A DNA stretch of 64,000 nt, taken from positions 3,686,501-3,750,500 of the forward strand of contig NZ_CP060713.1 in the NCBI RefSeq assembly GCF_014395785.1, written 5' to 3'. The position numbers and the translations under genes are program-made. Positions 32,582 to 40,357 of the stretch are shown here, piece by piece; the stretch's first letter is position 1, and the number at the start of each line of letters is the position of its first letter. Under the pieces are notes generated by a model that was not told the origin of the DNA, made no database searches, and worked only from the letters and a program-made list of their open reading frames with translations. This DNA is from Nocardioides mesophilus. Its GTDB lineage: Bacteria; Actinomycetota; Actinomycetes; Propionibacteriales; Nocardioidaceae.

Positions 32582-32669
32582 GGGCGGCCAGAGAACTGGT
32601 GCGCCCGCGCGACGTACTCGATCGTGAGCTCAGCGGGATCGAGCACCCCGTGCCAGGTCGACTCCTCCA

Positions 32670-34148
32670 TCAAGGTCGTTCCCCCTGCGGGTGTCCGGCC
32701 GCGAAGTCCCACAGTCTGCCGTGGCGGCGACTGTGGGGGAGTGCCTCGGCGACCATCCGTCGAGCTTCGGTGTGGGTGGCGCCGCGGCGGATCGCGTAGG
32801 CCACGGCGACGGAGGGTGTGCGCTGCTGCGCCTGCACGCAGTGGACCAGGACCCGGTGTCCCTCGCCGCGCAGCTCGTCTATGACCGCAGCGGTGTCGGC
32901 GAGCGTGAACGCGAGGTTGGGATTCGCCGCCGGGTCCTCGAGGTCCAGGAGCCGGACCTCGATGTGGTTCTCGGCCGCGATGCCCTGGAAAGGTACGTCG
33001 AGCCGGCCGCGCCGGAACAGCGACACGATGGCGGTCGCGTCATGGTCGCTGGTGTGCTCCGTGCCGAGGTAGACCCCGTCGTCGACCGGGTGCGCCACGG
33101 CGGGCCGGGAGGCGTACCCGTACTCGAAGCGTTCGCCCGCTGGCCAGCCGCTGTTGTCGCTGCGACCGCCGGTGGCGGTCAGGACCGAGAGGCGGACCAG
33201 GTCGCGGGCGCGGAGACCGGGCCAGCCGTGGACGCGGCGCACCCAGGAGAGGGGGACTGCGGACTGTCCCCAGTAGGCGCCGAGCAGACCGCCCGCGATC
33301 GCGGCGACGGTGTCGGTGTCGTTGCCGATCCGGACGGCGTTGTGGAGGGCGTGCTGCAGGTGCAGGCAGGAGTACGACGCCCGCTGCGGAGCGTCCTGCG
33401 GAACGGGGGTCTGCGTGATGGCGGCCCAGGCGGCCTGGAGCGCGGTGACCGTGAAGCCGTTCGGGTTGAACGTGCCCATCGGCTGGGTCTCGGCGTCGTC
33501 GATCCAGGTTGCCCACTGGTCGCGTCGTTCCTCGGGGATGAGGTCGAGCCCACCCTTGAGATCCAGGCGCCTCTCGACGACAGCGACGCGGACGGCCTCG
33601 CTCCACAGCAGCGCCGAGTCGCCGGCCAGCGGGTCGGCGTGGGTGAGCTCGGCGACCAGCCGGGCCGCCGTCGCCGTGGCGTCCCGGTCCTGGAGGCGGG
33701 TGAGACCGACGATCGACGTACGCATCAGGGCTCCGCTGCCGGCGCTGCGGGGGTTGCGAGCGGCGTACCCCTGGGCGGCCCGCGCCACCCTCGCCCCCGC
33801 ACCGTCCCTTCCGCCACCGGCCGCGCCGAGGACCGCGCTGGTCTGGATGCCGATGTCGGAGGCTCCCTCCGAGCGCCAGCGGAGGAAACCGCCGGCGACC
33901 TCATCGAGCGCCCCGATGCTGGTCAGGTCGGCACCGGTGGAGCTCACCAGCGCGATGCACGCCGCCATCTGGGTGTCGTCGCTCCACTCGCCGGGGGCGT
34001 AGTCCCCGAGCCCGCCGCCCTTCATCGCCGCGAGCTCCCGGGCGGCCGGGGGAGTGCTGAACTCGTACGGCACTCCGAGGGCGTCTCCGCAGGCCTGTCC
34101 GAGCAGCACCCCGCACGCCCGGTCCATCTGGTCGCTGGTCAGTCTCAT
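32670..34148 (-). CDS. ADP-ribosylglycohydrolase fused to a dual-specificity phosphatase-like domain
   Basis: 492 residues. The first ~330 are a DraG-type ADP-ribosylhydrolase: ACGVLLGQACGDALGVPYEF, the metal-binding EWSDDTQMA, GALMRTSIVGL, and GNDTDTVAAIAGGLLGAYWG. The last ~150 resemble a tyrosine/dual-specificity phosphatase with an HCxxxxxR loop (VLVHCVQAQQRTPSVAVAYA) and a final MVAEALPHSRRHG. The hydrolase removes ADP-ribose from proteins or small molecules; the phosphatase substrate is unknown. It is divergent from an NrtR-type regulator, so it probably belongs to NAD or ADP-ribose turnover. Start taken at the ATG at 34148. Confidence 0.9.
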   Translation of the reverse strand: MRLTSDQMDRACGVLLGQACGDALGVPYEFSTPPAARELAAMKGGGLGDYAPGEWSDDTQMAACIALVSSTGADLTSIGALDEVAGGFLRWRSEGASDIGIQTSAVLGAAGGGRDGAGARVARAAQGYAARNPRSAGSGALMRTSIVGLTRLQDRDATATAARLVAELTHADPLAGDSALLWSEAVRVAVVERRLDLKGGLDLIPEERRDQWATWIDDAETQPMGTFNPNGFTVTALQAAWAAITQTPVPQDAPQRASYSCLHLQHALHNAVRIGNDTDTVAAIAGGLLGAYWGQSAVPLSWVRRVHGWPGLRARDLVRLSVLTATGGRSDNSGWPAGERFEYGYASRPAVAHPVDDGVYLGTEHTSDHDATAIVSLFRRGRLDVPFQGIAAENHIEVRLLDLEDPAANPNLAFTLADTAAVIDELRGEGHRVLVHCVQAQQRTPSVAVAYAIRRGATHTEARRMVAEALPHSRRHGRLWDFAAGHPQGERP

Positions 34149-34205
34149 TCGCGCTACCCCCGTCGACGTCGTTGTGGTCAGAACGACAAGAATACCAGAT
34201 CGGGG

Positions 34206-34234
34206 TTGCTTATGGTCACTTCGACCAATAATCT
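34206..34234 (+). promoter_or_regulatory. Leaderless promoter of the NrtR-like gene
   Basis: TTGCTT (34206-34211), 17-bp spacer, TAATCT (34229-34234), then seven bases to the GTG at 34241. Transcription would start at or next to the start codon. A divergent promoter (TATTCT on the minus strand at 34194-34189) may serve the glycohydrolase gene. Confidence 0.6.
34210..34231. promoter_or_regulatory. Probable NrtR operator
   Basis: TTATGGTC-ACTTC-GACCAATAA is an imperfect inverted repeat with GTC/GAC half-sites. It lies inside the NrtR promoter and upstream of the divergent ADP-ribosylglycohydrolase. NrtR repressors bind AT-flanked GTC..GAC palindromes, so this is the expected shared operator. 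Confidence 0.6.
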
Positions 34235-34240
34235 GACTGC

Positions 34241-34948
34241 GTGGTCTACACCAGCGGGTATCCGATCTTCTCCGTCACCGTGGACGTCGTCTGCCTGACC
34301 GTCCGCGACGGCGAGCTGCAGGTCCTGCTCGTGGAGCGGGGCGGCGAGCCGTTCGAAGGCGAGCTCGCATTCCCGGGCGGCTTCGTCGGGGTCAACGAGG
34401 ACCTCGAGGACGCAGCCCGTCGGGAGCTCCTCGAGGAGACGAACGTCGACGCGCCGCCGTTCCTCGAGCAGCTGAAGACGTACGGGCAACCCGACCGGGA
34501 CCCGCGCGGTCGCACGGTCAGCGTCGCCTACCTGGCCGTGGCGCCGGACATGGGCGACGCCCGCGGCGGCTCCGACGCGGCAGCGGCGGACTGGTACGCC
34601 GTCGCGGACTTCCTGCGTCCCCGACGACCGCGCTCGCTGGCGTTCGACCACCACGAGATCCTCCGCGACGCGGTCCGTCGGACGCGCGGGCGGCTGGAGT
34701 ACTCACCGCTCGCGACGACGTTCTGCCGGCCGGAGTTCACGATCGCCGATCTCCGTGGGGTGTACGAGGCGATCTGGGGCGTGCGGCTCGACCCGGCGAA
34801 CTTCCATCGGAAGGTCACGAAGGCGGAGGGCTTCCTCGTGGAGACGGGGCGTACGTCTGAGGGCGGGCCAGGGCGGCCGGCACAGCTCTACCGACGGGGA
34901 CGGGCTGAGCGGATCTACCCGCCTCTGAACCTCGAGCAGAGCGTCTGA
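34241..34948 (+). CDS. nrtR: NrtR-type Nudix-related transcriptional regulator
   Basis: 235 residues, GTG start, no ribosome site, consistent with the leaderless promoter. The N-terminal Nudix-like fold (VDVVCLTVRDGELQVLLVER, FPGGFVGVNEDLEDAARREL with LLEETNV) serves as ligand sensor in this family. The C-terminal winged helix (FCRPEFTIADLRGVYEAIWG, NFHRKVTKAEGFL, RPAQLYRRGR) binds DNA. NrtR proteins repress NAD-salvage or ADP-ribose genes and are released by ADP-ribose. The divergent ADP-ribosylglycohydrolase is the obvious target. The Nudix box is nearly complete, so residual hydrolase activity cannot be excluded. Confidence 0.88.
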   Translation: MVYTSGYPIFSVTVDVVCLTVRDGELQVLLVERGGEPFEGELAFPGGFVGVNEDLEDAARRELLEETNVDAPPFLEQLKTYGQPDRDPRGRTVSVAYLAVAPDMGDARGGSDAAAADWYAVADFLRPRRPRSLAFDHHEILRDAVRRTRGRLEYSPLATTFCRPEFTIADLRGVYEAIWGVRLDPANFHRKVTKAEGFLVETGRTSEGGPGRPAQLYRRGRAERIYPPLNLEQSV

Positions 34949-35038
34949 GTCCGGGGCGACATGAGGCGCGACCAAGCGATTTCGAGGCGAAAGGAGCGGG
35001 CAGGGAGCGCTGCGTGAGCTCGTCGGACGCGTCCCGAA

Positions 35039-35057
35039 AGTGCGGAAAATGCGCACT
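35039..35057. promoter_or_regulatory. Inverted repeat upstream of the MFS gene
   Basis: AGTGCG-GAAAATG-CGCACT, a perfect 6-bp inverted repeat with a 7-base spacer, 72 bp ahead of the MFS start and just upstream of an AT-rich promoter-like TTTTGAATGTTCA. Possible operator; no regulator gene is adjacent. Confidence 0.35.
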
Positions 35058-35128
35058 CGCAAATTTTGAATGTTCATTACGGACTGTTCTGGGTATCTAC
35101 ACCTCGCGAACGCCTAGAAAGAGGTGCC

Positions 35129-36601
35129 ATGTCCAGTTCAACGGCAGCGCAGGACAAGCCGATCCGGAGCCTGATCCCGGCCCGCATGCACGACATGCCG
35201 TGGTCGCGGTTCCATTGGATGGTCATTTTCGGGCTCGGCACCGCCTGGATCCTGGACGGTCTGGAAGTGCAGATCGTCGCGGCCGGTGGCTTCGAGAAGA
35301 CGCTGGACATGAGCGCAGCCGATGTCGGCCTGGCCGGCACCGTCTACCTCTTGGGTGAGGTGGCCGGAGCGTTGTTGTTCGGTCGGCTCACCGACCACCT
35401 CGGTCGCAAGAAGATGTTCACCCTGACCTTGCTCGTCTACCTGGTGGGCGCGGCGCTCGCGGGGCTGGCCCCCAACATGTGGATCTTCCTGGTGTTCCGC
35501 TTCATCTCCGGGATGGGCATCGGCGGTGAGTACTCCGCGGTCAACTCCGCCATCGACGAGCTGATCCCCGGCAAGCACCGCGGCCGGGTGGACCTGGCCA
35601 TCAACGGTACGTACTGGGCCGGTGCAGCCCTCGGCGCCGTCGCCAGCTCGATCCTCCTGGACACCGACCGCTTCGCGCAGGACATCGGCTGGCGGATCGC
35701 CTTCTTCATCGGGCCCGTGCTCGGTCTCGGGATCATCTACCTGCGTCGGCACATTCCCGAGAGCCCCCGCTGGATGGTCACTCACGGTCGCTCCGACGAG
35801 GCCGAGGAGATCGTGGGCTGGATCGAGGACCAGGTCAAGGACTCCGGACAGCAGCTCCCCGACCACGACGACTCCGAGGCTCGCTGGATCAAGGCCGGCT
35901 CCGGGCTCACGCCCAAGCAGCTGCTCCACGTCTTCTTCAAGCTCTACCCGACGCGGACGGTGCTCGGCCTGACGCTGATGATCACGCAGAGCTTCCTCTA
36001 CAACGCCATCTTCTTCACCTATGCCTTGGTGCTGAAGAACTTCTACGGTCTGAGCTCCGCAGAAGCAGCGCTGTTCTTCTTCCCCTTCGCGATCGGCAAC
36101 CTCCTCGGCCCCCTGCTGCTCGGGCCCTTGTTCGACACCATCGGGCGACGCAAGATGATCGGCGGCTGTTACGCGATCAGCGGGCTCGTGCTGGCCATCT
36201 CGGCGTTCCTGTTCCAGGCCGACGCTCTGACCGCGATCACCCACACCGCCTTCTGGTGTGTCGCGTTCTTCTTCGCCTCCGCCGGGGCCTCCGCGGGCTA
36301 CCTCACCGTCTCGGAGATCTTCCCGCAGGAGGTCCGCGGCCAGGCGATCTCGTACTTCTTCGCCATTGCCCAGGTCTTCGGCGCTGCCGGTCCCGTGCTC
36401 TACGGCGCGCTGATCGGGGACGGCACGGACCGCACCCCGATGCTCTGGGGCTACCTCCTGGCCACGGGCGTGATGCTGCTCGGAGCCGTCGTGGCGGCGG
36501 TCTGGGGCGTCGACGCGGAGGGCAAGTCGTTGGAGGAGATCGCCCCGCCGTTGACCGAGTACGACGAGGATGGCAACCAGAAGGTCCTCCTGCCGGTCTG
36601 A
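35129..36601 (+). CDS. MFS transporter
   Basis: 490-residue major-facilitator proton symporter with 12 predicted helices. The ATG at 35129 has AAAGAGG upstream. Typical motifs are FGRLTDHLGRKKMF in the first cytoplasmic loop, FRFISGMGIGGEYSAVNSAI, and RRHIPESPRWMV after helix 6; the second half has LFDTIGRRKMIGG. The pattern is that of the sugar/aromatic-acid symporter group. Substrate unknown. A universal stress protein follows after 32 bp in the same direction. Confidence 0.92.
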   Translation: MSSSTAAQDKPIRSLIPARMHDMPWSRFHWMVIFGLGTAWILDGLEVQIVAAGGFEKTLDMSAADVGLAGTVYLLGEVAGALLFGRLTDHLGRKKMFTLTLLVYLVGAALAGLAPNMWIFLVFRFISGMGIGGEYSAVNSAIDELIPGKHRGRVDLAINGTYWAGAALGAVASSILLDTDRFAQDIGWRIAFFIGPVLGLGIIYLRRHIPESPRWMVTHGRSDEAEEIVGWIEDQVKDSGQQLPDHDDSEARWIKAGSGLTPKQLLHVFFKLYPTRTVLGLTLMITQSFLYNAIFFTYALVLKNFYGLSSAEAALFFFPFAIGNLLGPLLLGPLFDTIGRRKMIGGCYAISGLVLAISAFLFQADALTAITHTAFWCVAFFFASAGASAGYLTVSEIFPQEVRGQAISYFFAIAQVFGAAGPVLYGALIGDGTDRTPMLWGYLLATGVMLLGAVVAAVWGVDAEGKSLEEIAPPLTEYDEDGNQKVLLPV

Positions 36602-36633
36602 GCTCACGCAACGCACGAGAATCCGAGGACAGC

Positions 36634-37191
36634 ATGACCAACGAAGAAAAGCCCTACACCGTCGTCGTGGGCGTGAGCGCGTCATCGAAGTCACCCGGTG
36701 CCCTCGCCTGGGCGCGCGCCCAGGCAGAGGCCAACGGCGGCCGGACGATCGCCGTGCGCGTCTACCAGGCGCCCCTGGTCCCGTCCGGGCCCACGGGCAG
36801 CTCGTCGTCGCGGATCCCCCAGGACATGGACCGCCTGCACGCGCAGCAGCACGCCCAGCTGGAGCATGACGTCGCCGAGGTGCTGGGTGACGATCACGGG
36901 GTGGAGGTTCGGGTCGTGCACGGCGGCAGGCGTCGTGGTCTTCTGAACGAGGCCCGTGAGGCGGACCTGTTGGTGATCGGCGCGCCGCGGAAGCCGTCGA
37001 TGTCACCGCTGCTGGCCCATCGGATCGTGTACGCCGCCACCTGCCCCGTCGTCGTGATGCCGCCGTCTATCTCCGGTGAACCCGAGGCCGCGCTGTCGCG
37101 GTCTGCCCGCTCGTTCGGACGAGCCGCCCTGCGCTCGGCCGGCACCAGCGGCCGAGCCGGATTCCGGCCACCGGCCGCCCCTACCGACTGA
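36634..37191 (+). CDS. Universal stress protein (UspA family)
   Basis: 185 residues, ATG at 36634 after GAGGA. One Usp domain: TVVVGVSASSKSPGALAWAR, then EVRVVHGGRRRGLLNEAREA, DLLVIGAPRK, and a closing CPVVVMPPS. The usual ATP-binding G-2x-G-9x-G(S/T) loop is modified (GAPRKPSMSPLLAH), so nucleotide binding is uncertain. The extra 35-residue C-terminal tail is rich in Arg, Ser and Ala. Probably co-transcribed with the MFS gene. Confidence 0.88.
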   Translation: MTNEEKPYTVVVGVSASSKSPGALAWARAQAEANGGRTIAVRVYQAPLVPSGPTGSSSSRIPQDMDRLHAQQHAQLEHDVAEVLGDDHGVEVRVVHGGRRRGLLNEAREADLLVIGAPRKPSMSPLLAHRIVYAATCPVVVMPPSISGEPEAALSRSARSFGRAALRSAGTSGRAGFRPPAAPTD

Positions 37192-37223
37192 TCGGACGGA
37201 CGGCGGCGTACGTCGTCGGAGTC

Positions 37224-37859
37224 TCAGCGCCCGACGGTGTAGGCATCGTGGTCCGACAAGGAGCCGGCAGCGTGGCGACGAGCGACGGCGACCCCCAGGT
37301 GCGCGGGCACCGCGATGTGGTCGATGCTGCGATGGCCGTCGATCTGGTGCGACAGCGCGGCGGTCGGGACGTCGAGGTCCAGCCGCCGAATCAGTTCTTG
37401 GAGGGTGGCTCGCCCTGCCGAGCTGCCGGCGTAGTCCCGACCTTCCAGTGACTGGTTGAAGTCACCGCCCCACACTGTGGCCGGCGTCAGGACGGCCGCA
37501 AGGTCCTCCAGGGCACGGCGCATCCGCTCGGCATGAGTGCCCTTGCCCCACGGTTTGTCGCCGCAGGTGTGCCACGGCAGCACGGAGGAGCAGTACGTCG
37601 TGCCGTCGACCACCGCCAGGGCGCTCGCGGCATGCGGGTCTTCCAGCGCCTCCAAAGGGGCGCGCGACCATACGGCCGCCCAGGCGCGCCCACCAGCCAT
37701 GTCCGCCTTGGTGGCGTGCGACGCGTACCCGGAGAGCGAGGCGACCCGAGGAACCTCGGTCAGCAGCAAGACCTCACAGTCGAGCGCGAGCAGGAACGCG
37801 GCGTGCGCCGTGGACCAGCGGCCAGCCAGGTTCCAGGTGCCGACGCGCATGCAGCGCAT
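37224..37859 (-). CDS. Endonuclease/exonuclease/phosphatase (EEP) family protein
   Basis: 211 residues. EEP signatures are MRVGTWNLAGRW at the start, LLLTEVPR for the metal-binding Glu, WGGDFNQSL with the Asp-Asn pair, SIDHIAVP, and the final SDHDAYTV. It is shorter than typical family members (about 250-300), with compact loops. The substrate could be DNA, a phosphoinositide or another phosphodiester. Start at 37859; an ATG at 37850 gives three residues fewer. Convergent with the Usp gene, 32 bp between stops. Confidence 0.85.
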   Translation of the reverse strand: MRCMRVGTWNLAGRWSTAHAAFLLALDCEVLLLTEVPRVASLSGYASHATKADMAGGRAWAAVWSRAPLEALEDPHAASALAVVDGTTYCSSVLPWHTCGDKPWGKGTHAERMRRALEDLAAVLTPATVWGGDFNQSLEGRDYAGSSAGRATLQELIRRLDLDVPTAALSHQIDGHRSIDHIAVPAHLGVAVARRHAAGSLSDHDAYTVGR

Positions 37860-38069
37860 CGTGCCCGATGCCGTGGTCGGAGAGCAGCGACTTGCCCGAT
37901 TCTGCCTTCGACTCAGCCTGGGCTGCGGTCGTCCGGGCGAATGTCCTGGCCCGCTTGGACGATCGGCGCACCGTGTCGTGGACGCGAAAAGAGTGCGCTT
38001 TGAGCCGGAAATGGCGAAGATGTGGGCCTCTCGGGTATCTCGGCCCGGGACGACCTCTCGGGAGATGTC

Positions 38070-39668
38070 TTGTCAAGACTCACCACAGTCGCCATCGGGC
38101 TGACCAGCGCAGCACTCACCGCAACCGGCGCCTTCGCCGCGACCTCCACCGCGCCCACGCAGACTTCTCAGGTCGTGGCCGCCGAAGCGCCGGGTGACCC
38201 GGCGCTGACCTCCGCGATCGACGCGATCCTCGCCGATCCCCGCTTCAAGGGCTCCATGGTCTCCGTGGCGGTGCGCGACGCGGACACGGGGGAGTCGCTC
38301 TACGAGCACGAGGTCGACCAGCGGCTCAACCCGGCGTCGAACATGAAGCTGTTCACCTCGGCTGCCGCCATGGACGCGCTGGGACCGGACTACCGGTTCA
38401 CCACCGACCTGCTCGCCGACGAGGGTCCGCGCGGCGGCAAGCTGAGGTCCGACCTCTACCTCCGCGGCAGCGGTGACCCCACGATGCTGGCCGACGACTA
38501 CCGCGACCTCGCGAAACAGCTCAAGGCGGCCGGCGTCACCCGGGTCGACGGCGACCTCGTCGCGGACGACTCGTACTTCGACGACGTACCGCTGGGCACC
38601 GCGTGGTCCTGGGACGACGAGCCCTACTACTACAGCGCGGTCACCTCGGCGCTGACGGTCGCCCCGGACACCGACTACGACTCCGGCAACGTCATCGTCC
38701 GCACCTCGCCCGGCGCCACGGTCGGCAGCCGCCCGGTGGTGGCGCTGCAGCCGCAGACCGGCGTCGTCGACATCGTCAACCAGGCGACCACCGGCGCGGC
38801 CGGCTCGGGCAACCGGCTGTCGGTCGAGCGGCAGCACGCCTCCGACCGCGTGCTGATCACCGGCACCATCGGCGTGGACGCCTCCACCAACGAGGAGTGG
38901 GTGACCGTCCCGGACCCGACGGCGTACGCCGCCGACGTGCTGGCCCGCGCCCTCGCCGCGGAAGGCATCCGCGTCGACGGGACGGTGCGGGAGGGTGCGG
39001 TGTCGGAGTCCGCACGCGTGCTGGCCCGCCACGACTCGATGACCCTCGAGCAGCTGCTCACGCCGTTCCTGAAGCTGTCGAACAACATGCACGCCGAGGC
39101 CCTCGTCAAGACCATGGGCGCGGAGGCCACCGGCACCGGCAGCTGGGGCGCCGGCCTCGCGGTGGTCCGGGACTACGTCAAGCGCCTAGGCGTGGACACC
39201 TCCACCCTGCGGATCTCCGACGGCTCGGGCCTGTCCCGGTTCGACCTGCTCAGCGCCGACCACGTCGCCGACTTCCTCGTCGCGGTCCGGGCCGAGCCCT
39301 GGTACGACGCCTGGTACGCCGCCCTGCCGATCGCCGGCAACCCCGACCGGTTCACCGGAGGCACCCTCCGCAACCGGATGCGCAACACCGCGGCGGCGAA
39401 CAACCTGCACGGCAAGACCGGGTCGATGACTTCGGTCACCGCGCTGTCGGGCTACGTCACCAACGCCGACGGGCGCGAGCTGGTCTTCTCGATGATCTCC
39501 AACAACTACCTGCTCTCCCCGCGCAGCGCGGAGGACGCCCTCGGCGTCACCCTCGCCTCGTGGAGCGAGGAGCAGGAGGAAGCGCCGACCGTCAGCAGCC
39601 GGAGCCTGCGGCGCAGCACCGACTACGGTCCCGCCGGGATCGAGTGTTCCTGGGCCAAGGCCTGCTGA
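38070..39668 (+). CDS. dacB: D-alanyl-D-alanine carboxypeptidase/endopeptidase (PBP4, S13 family)
   Basis: Exported penicillin-binding protein that trims or opens peptidoglycan cross-links. 532 residues from the TTG at 38070, chosen because GGGAG lies about seven bases upstream and a clean signal peptide follows (LTTVAIGLTSAALTATGAFA). An ATG at 38022 would add 16 polar residues. Catalytic motifs are SNMK (S-x-x-K) after RLNPA, SNN (S-x-N) in FLKLSNNMHAE, and KTG in NLHGKTGSM. The inserted domain between the first two motifs is typical of class C PBP4. A strong hairpin follows the stop. Confidence 0.93.
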   Translation: MSRLTTVAIGLTSAALTATGAFAATSTAPTQTSQVVAAEAPGDPALTSAIDAILADPRFKGSMVSVAVRDADTGESLYEHEVDQRLNPASNMKLFTSAAAMDALGPDYRFTTDLLADEGPRGGKLRSDLYLRGSGDPTMLADDYRDLAKQLKAAGVTRVDGDLVADDSYFDDVPLGTAWSWDDEPYYYSAVTSALTVAPDTDYDSGNVIVRTSPGATVGSRPVVALQPQTGVVDIVNQATTGAAGSGNRLSVERQHASDRVLITGTIGVDASTNEEWVTVPDPTAYAADVLARALAAEGIRVDGTVREGAVSESARVLARHDSMTLEQLLTPFLKLSNNMHAEALVKTMGAEATGTGSWGAGLAVVRDYVKRLGVDTSTLRISDGSGLSRFDLLSADHVADFLVAVRAEPWYDAWYAALPIAGNPDRFTGGTLRNRMRNTAAANNLHGKTGSMTSVTALSGYVTNADGRELVFSMISNNYLLSPRSAEDALGVTLASWSEEQEEAPTVSSRSLRRSTDYGPAGIECSWAKAC

Positions 39669-39684
39669 GGTCACACCCTTCGAC

Positions 39685-39725
39685 AGCCGGGGCCGGTGAC
39701 GCAGCGAGCGTCGCCGGCCCCGGCT
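39685..39725. terminator. Bidirectional hairpin between dacB and the PspC gene
   Basis: AGCCGGGGCCGG pairs perfectly with CCGGCCCCGGCT around a 17-base loop. It lies between two convergent genes; there is no long T-run. Confidence 0.65.
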
Positions 39726-39775
39726 GCATCGGTGACCCCAGCGGCGGTCGGCGGGTGATCCGACGGTCTCTCACC

Positions 39776-40033
39776 TCAGGATGCGTACGGCGTCGCGTGG
39801 TGCTGGGCCGGGTAGGCCACGGTCTCCTCCGAGGGCATCAGGATCCACAGGATCGGGTAGACCAGGATCTGGCTGCCGGGCAGCACCATCAGCAGCAGCA
39901 CGAACAGCAGCCGGGCGGCCCACGGGCCGATGCCGAAGCGGCGACCCAGTCCGGCGCACACACCGCCCAGCACGCGGCCGTCGCGGGGGCGGACGAGACC
40001 CTGACGGGCGAAGCTCTGGTGGACGTCGTTCAT
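39776..40033 (-). CDS. PspC-domain membrane protein
   Basis: 85 residues from the ATG at 40033 (MNDVHQSFARQGLVRPRDGR). A classic PspC domain: RVLGGVCAGLGRRFGIGPWA, then a transmembrane helix LLFVLLLMVLPGSQILVYPI ending WILMPSEE. PspC proteins sit in the membrane and take part in envelope-stress signalling. Alone here. Confidence 0.9.
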   Translation of the reverse strand: MNDVHQSFARQGLVRPRDGRVLGGVCAGLGRRFGIGPWAARLLFVLLLMVLPGSQILVYPILWILMPSEETVAYPAQHHATPYAS

Positions 40034-40357
40034 GGTGGAGACCCTTCCTCTGCTCGGGTGTCGAGGGCGTTTCCCTGACACCTCCACTGTGACCCGCTGC
40101 CGCGGGTTGCGACATCCGGCGTGGCCCTGAGTGCACCCCGGGATCTCCTGGTCGCCGGGTCAGGGTCGGGTGGTCGCGAATGCCGTCGCCCGAGGCGCTC
40201 CGCCGACGCGTCGTCGGGTCGAGCAGATTCTGCAGGTTCCTGCACTTCACAACCCTGAGGGGCCGCGACCGTAGCGCCGGGTCAGCCGCAGACCCTAGGA
40301 AGGAGGGCACGGGCGGCTGGCACCGGCCGCTCCGGTCCCCGAACCCGAGGAGCCGAC
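40034..40357. other. 324-bp divergent intergenic region
   Basis: Contains the promoters of the PspC gene and the M14 peptidase. No gene or clear operator was seen; GAGGAG at 40347-40352 is the ribosome site of the peptidase. Confidence 0.45.
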
